Below are positions 63,058 to 64,000 of a stretch of 64,000 nucleotides of DNA, piece after piece. The notes beneath the pieces were generated by a model. It saw only the letters and a list, made by a program, of their open reading frames with translations. It was not told where the DNA came from and searched no databases. Position numbers and translations under genes: made by a program. Within the stretch, counting starts at the first letter, position 1; every line of letters begins with the position of its first letter. The stretch is from contig JAAFJX010000007.1 of NCBI GenBank assembly GCA_013299045.1, forward strand, positions 1-64,000, read 5' to 3'. This DNA is from Cytophagales bacterium (lineage in GTDB: Bacteria; Bacteroidota; Bacteroidia; Cytophagales; Bernardetiaceae).

Positions 63058-63160
63058 TTTTGTATTGGACTAAGAACCCACCGCCTAAATCCATTTGCGG
63101 TATTCTTTAACCTAGAAAGTTTATCTATTCACCAAACGACCTAAAAAACGTTTACGAGTC

Positions 63161-63439
63161 ATGTCTAATTTGAGTATCAAACCCTTAGCAGACCGCGTGC
63201 TGGTAGAACCAGCCGTAGCAGAAGAAAAAACAGCAGGAGGCATCATCATTCCTGACACCGCCAAAGAAAAACCACAACGTGGCAAAGTAGTAGCGGTGGG
63301 CAATGGCAAAAAAGATGAGCCAATGACCCTTAAAGTGGGCGACAGTGTGCTTTATGGCAAATATTCAGGCACCGAAATCACGGTTGAAGGCAAAGAATAC
63401 CTCATCATGCGTGAGTCTGATATTTACGCTGTCCTCTAG
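63161..63439 (+). CDS. groES: Co-chaperonin GroES
   Basis: 92 residues. Family opening [38 protein letters not shown] is given here by its parts: [12 protein letters not shown] (5-16), mobile loop [12 protein letters not shown] (21-32) and KVVAVGNGK. The end [18 protein letters not shown] is typical. It caps GroEL in protein folding. 93 bp upstream of groEL, one operon. Confidence 0.97.
   Translation: MSNLSIKPLADRVLVEPAVAEEKTAGGIIIPDTAKEKPQRGKVVAVGNGKKDEPMTLKVGDSVLYGKYSGTEITVEGKEYLIMRESDIYAVL

Positions 63440-64000
<561 letters not shown>

Larger units (their letters stand above)
62384..63160. other. Long intergenic region between hemC and groES
   Basis: About 780 bp between divergent genes. 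A weak small frame lies at 62477-62623, an inverted repeat at 63039-63057, and the groES leader after that. No tRNA, repeat family member or clear TAnnTTTG box was recognised. Confidence 0.45.

Overview
The window looks like a chromosome segment of a gliding or surface-active Bacteroidota, probably Cytophagales-like. The grounds are: type IX secretion parts (GldK, a PorP/SprF-like barrel), cargo with type A and type B sorting domains, SprB-like repeats, bacillithiol synthesis (BshB1), a SiaB/SiaC pair, and Bacteroidota-style promoters (TAnnTTTG at -7). No rRNA, tRNA, prophage or CRISPR was recognised. Species assignment is inference.

Layout. 1-5 kb: a polytopic membrane protein behind a secreted TPR protein, the SiaB kinase/SiaC pair and a HIT protein. 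5-14 kb: a lipoprotein, ClpB, an outer-membrane barrel, GldK standing alone, and a DHH phosphoesterase. 14-20.8 kb: lipid and one-carbon genes (MatB/ACSF3-like acyl-CoA ligase, PlsC-like acyltransferase, FabG, formate-THF ligase) enclosed by two inverted, internally deleted IS30-family derivatives. 21-27 kb: an efflux adaptor, a small hypothetical protein, then a giant LRR/SprB/type B cargo with its PorP/SprF partner. 28-33.7 kb: a six-gene minus-strand operon (TPR membrane protein, alkyltransferase-like protein, HExxH lipoprotein, 2-TM protein, ferredoxin, HdrB-like Fe-S protein). 34.5-43 kb: a plus-strand run with a GT2 glycosyltransferase, MreB, a TlpA-like protein, BshB1, a TPR-SpoIIE phosphatase and a secreted OmpL47-like repeat protein. 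43-54 kb: a minus-strand run with DUF4178, rhodanese, RidA, PnuC, CcmD-like, CcmC, SufD, a SurA-like PPIase, an HTTM protein, an alpha/beta hydrolase with a T9SS tail, DUF4159 and an ATP-grasp protein. 54-64 kb: an N-formylglutamate-amidohydrolase-like T9SS cargo, MazG, a very large outer-membrane-type protein, HemC, GroES and the start of GroEL.

The least ordinary content is between genes. A family of about 465 bp miniature elements with GTCGTCCC...GGGACGAC ends and flanking TA dinucleotides has two full copies (10.1 and 34.0 kb), one chimera (16.1 kb) and several truncated copies. A second family of about 320 bp, GC-rich and hairpin-forming, is shared between 16.1 and 56.2 kb. The IS30 derivatives form a third family. 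Ends of families one and three are fused at 27.7 kb. A separate anomaly is a block of about 1.3 kb of extreme AT richness (60.2-61.55 kb) that starts inside one gene, crosses the gene boundary and ends inside hemC.
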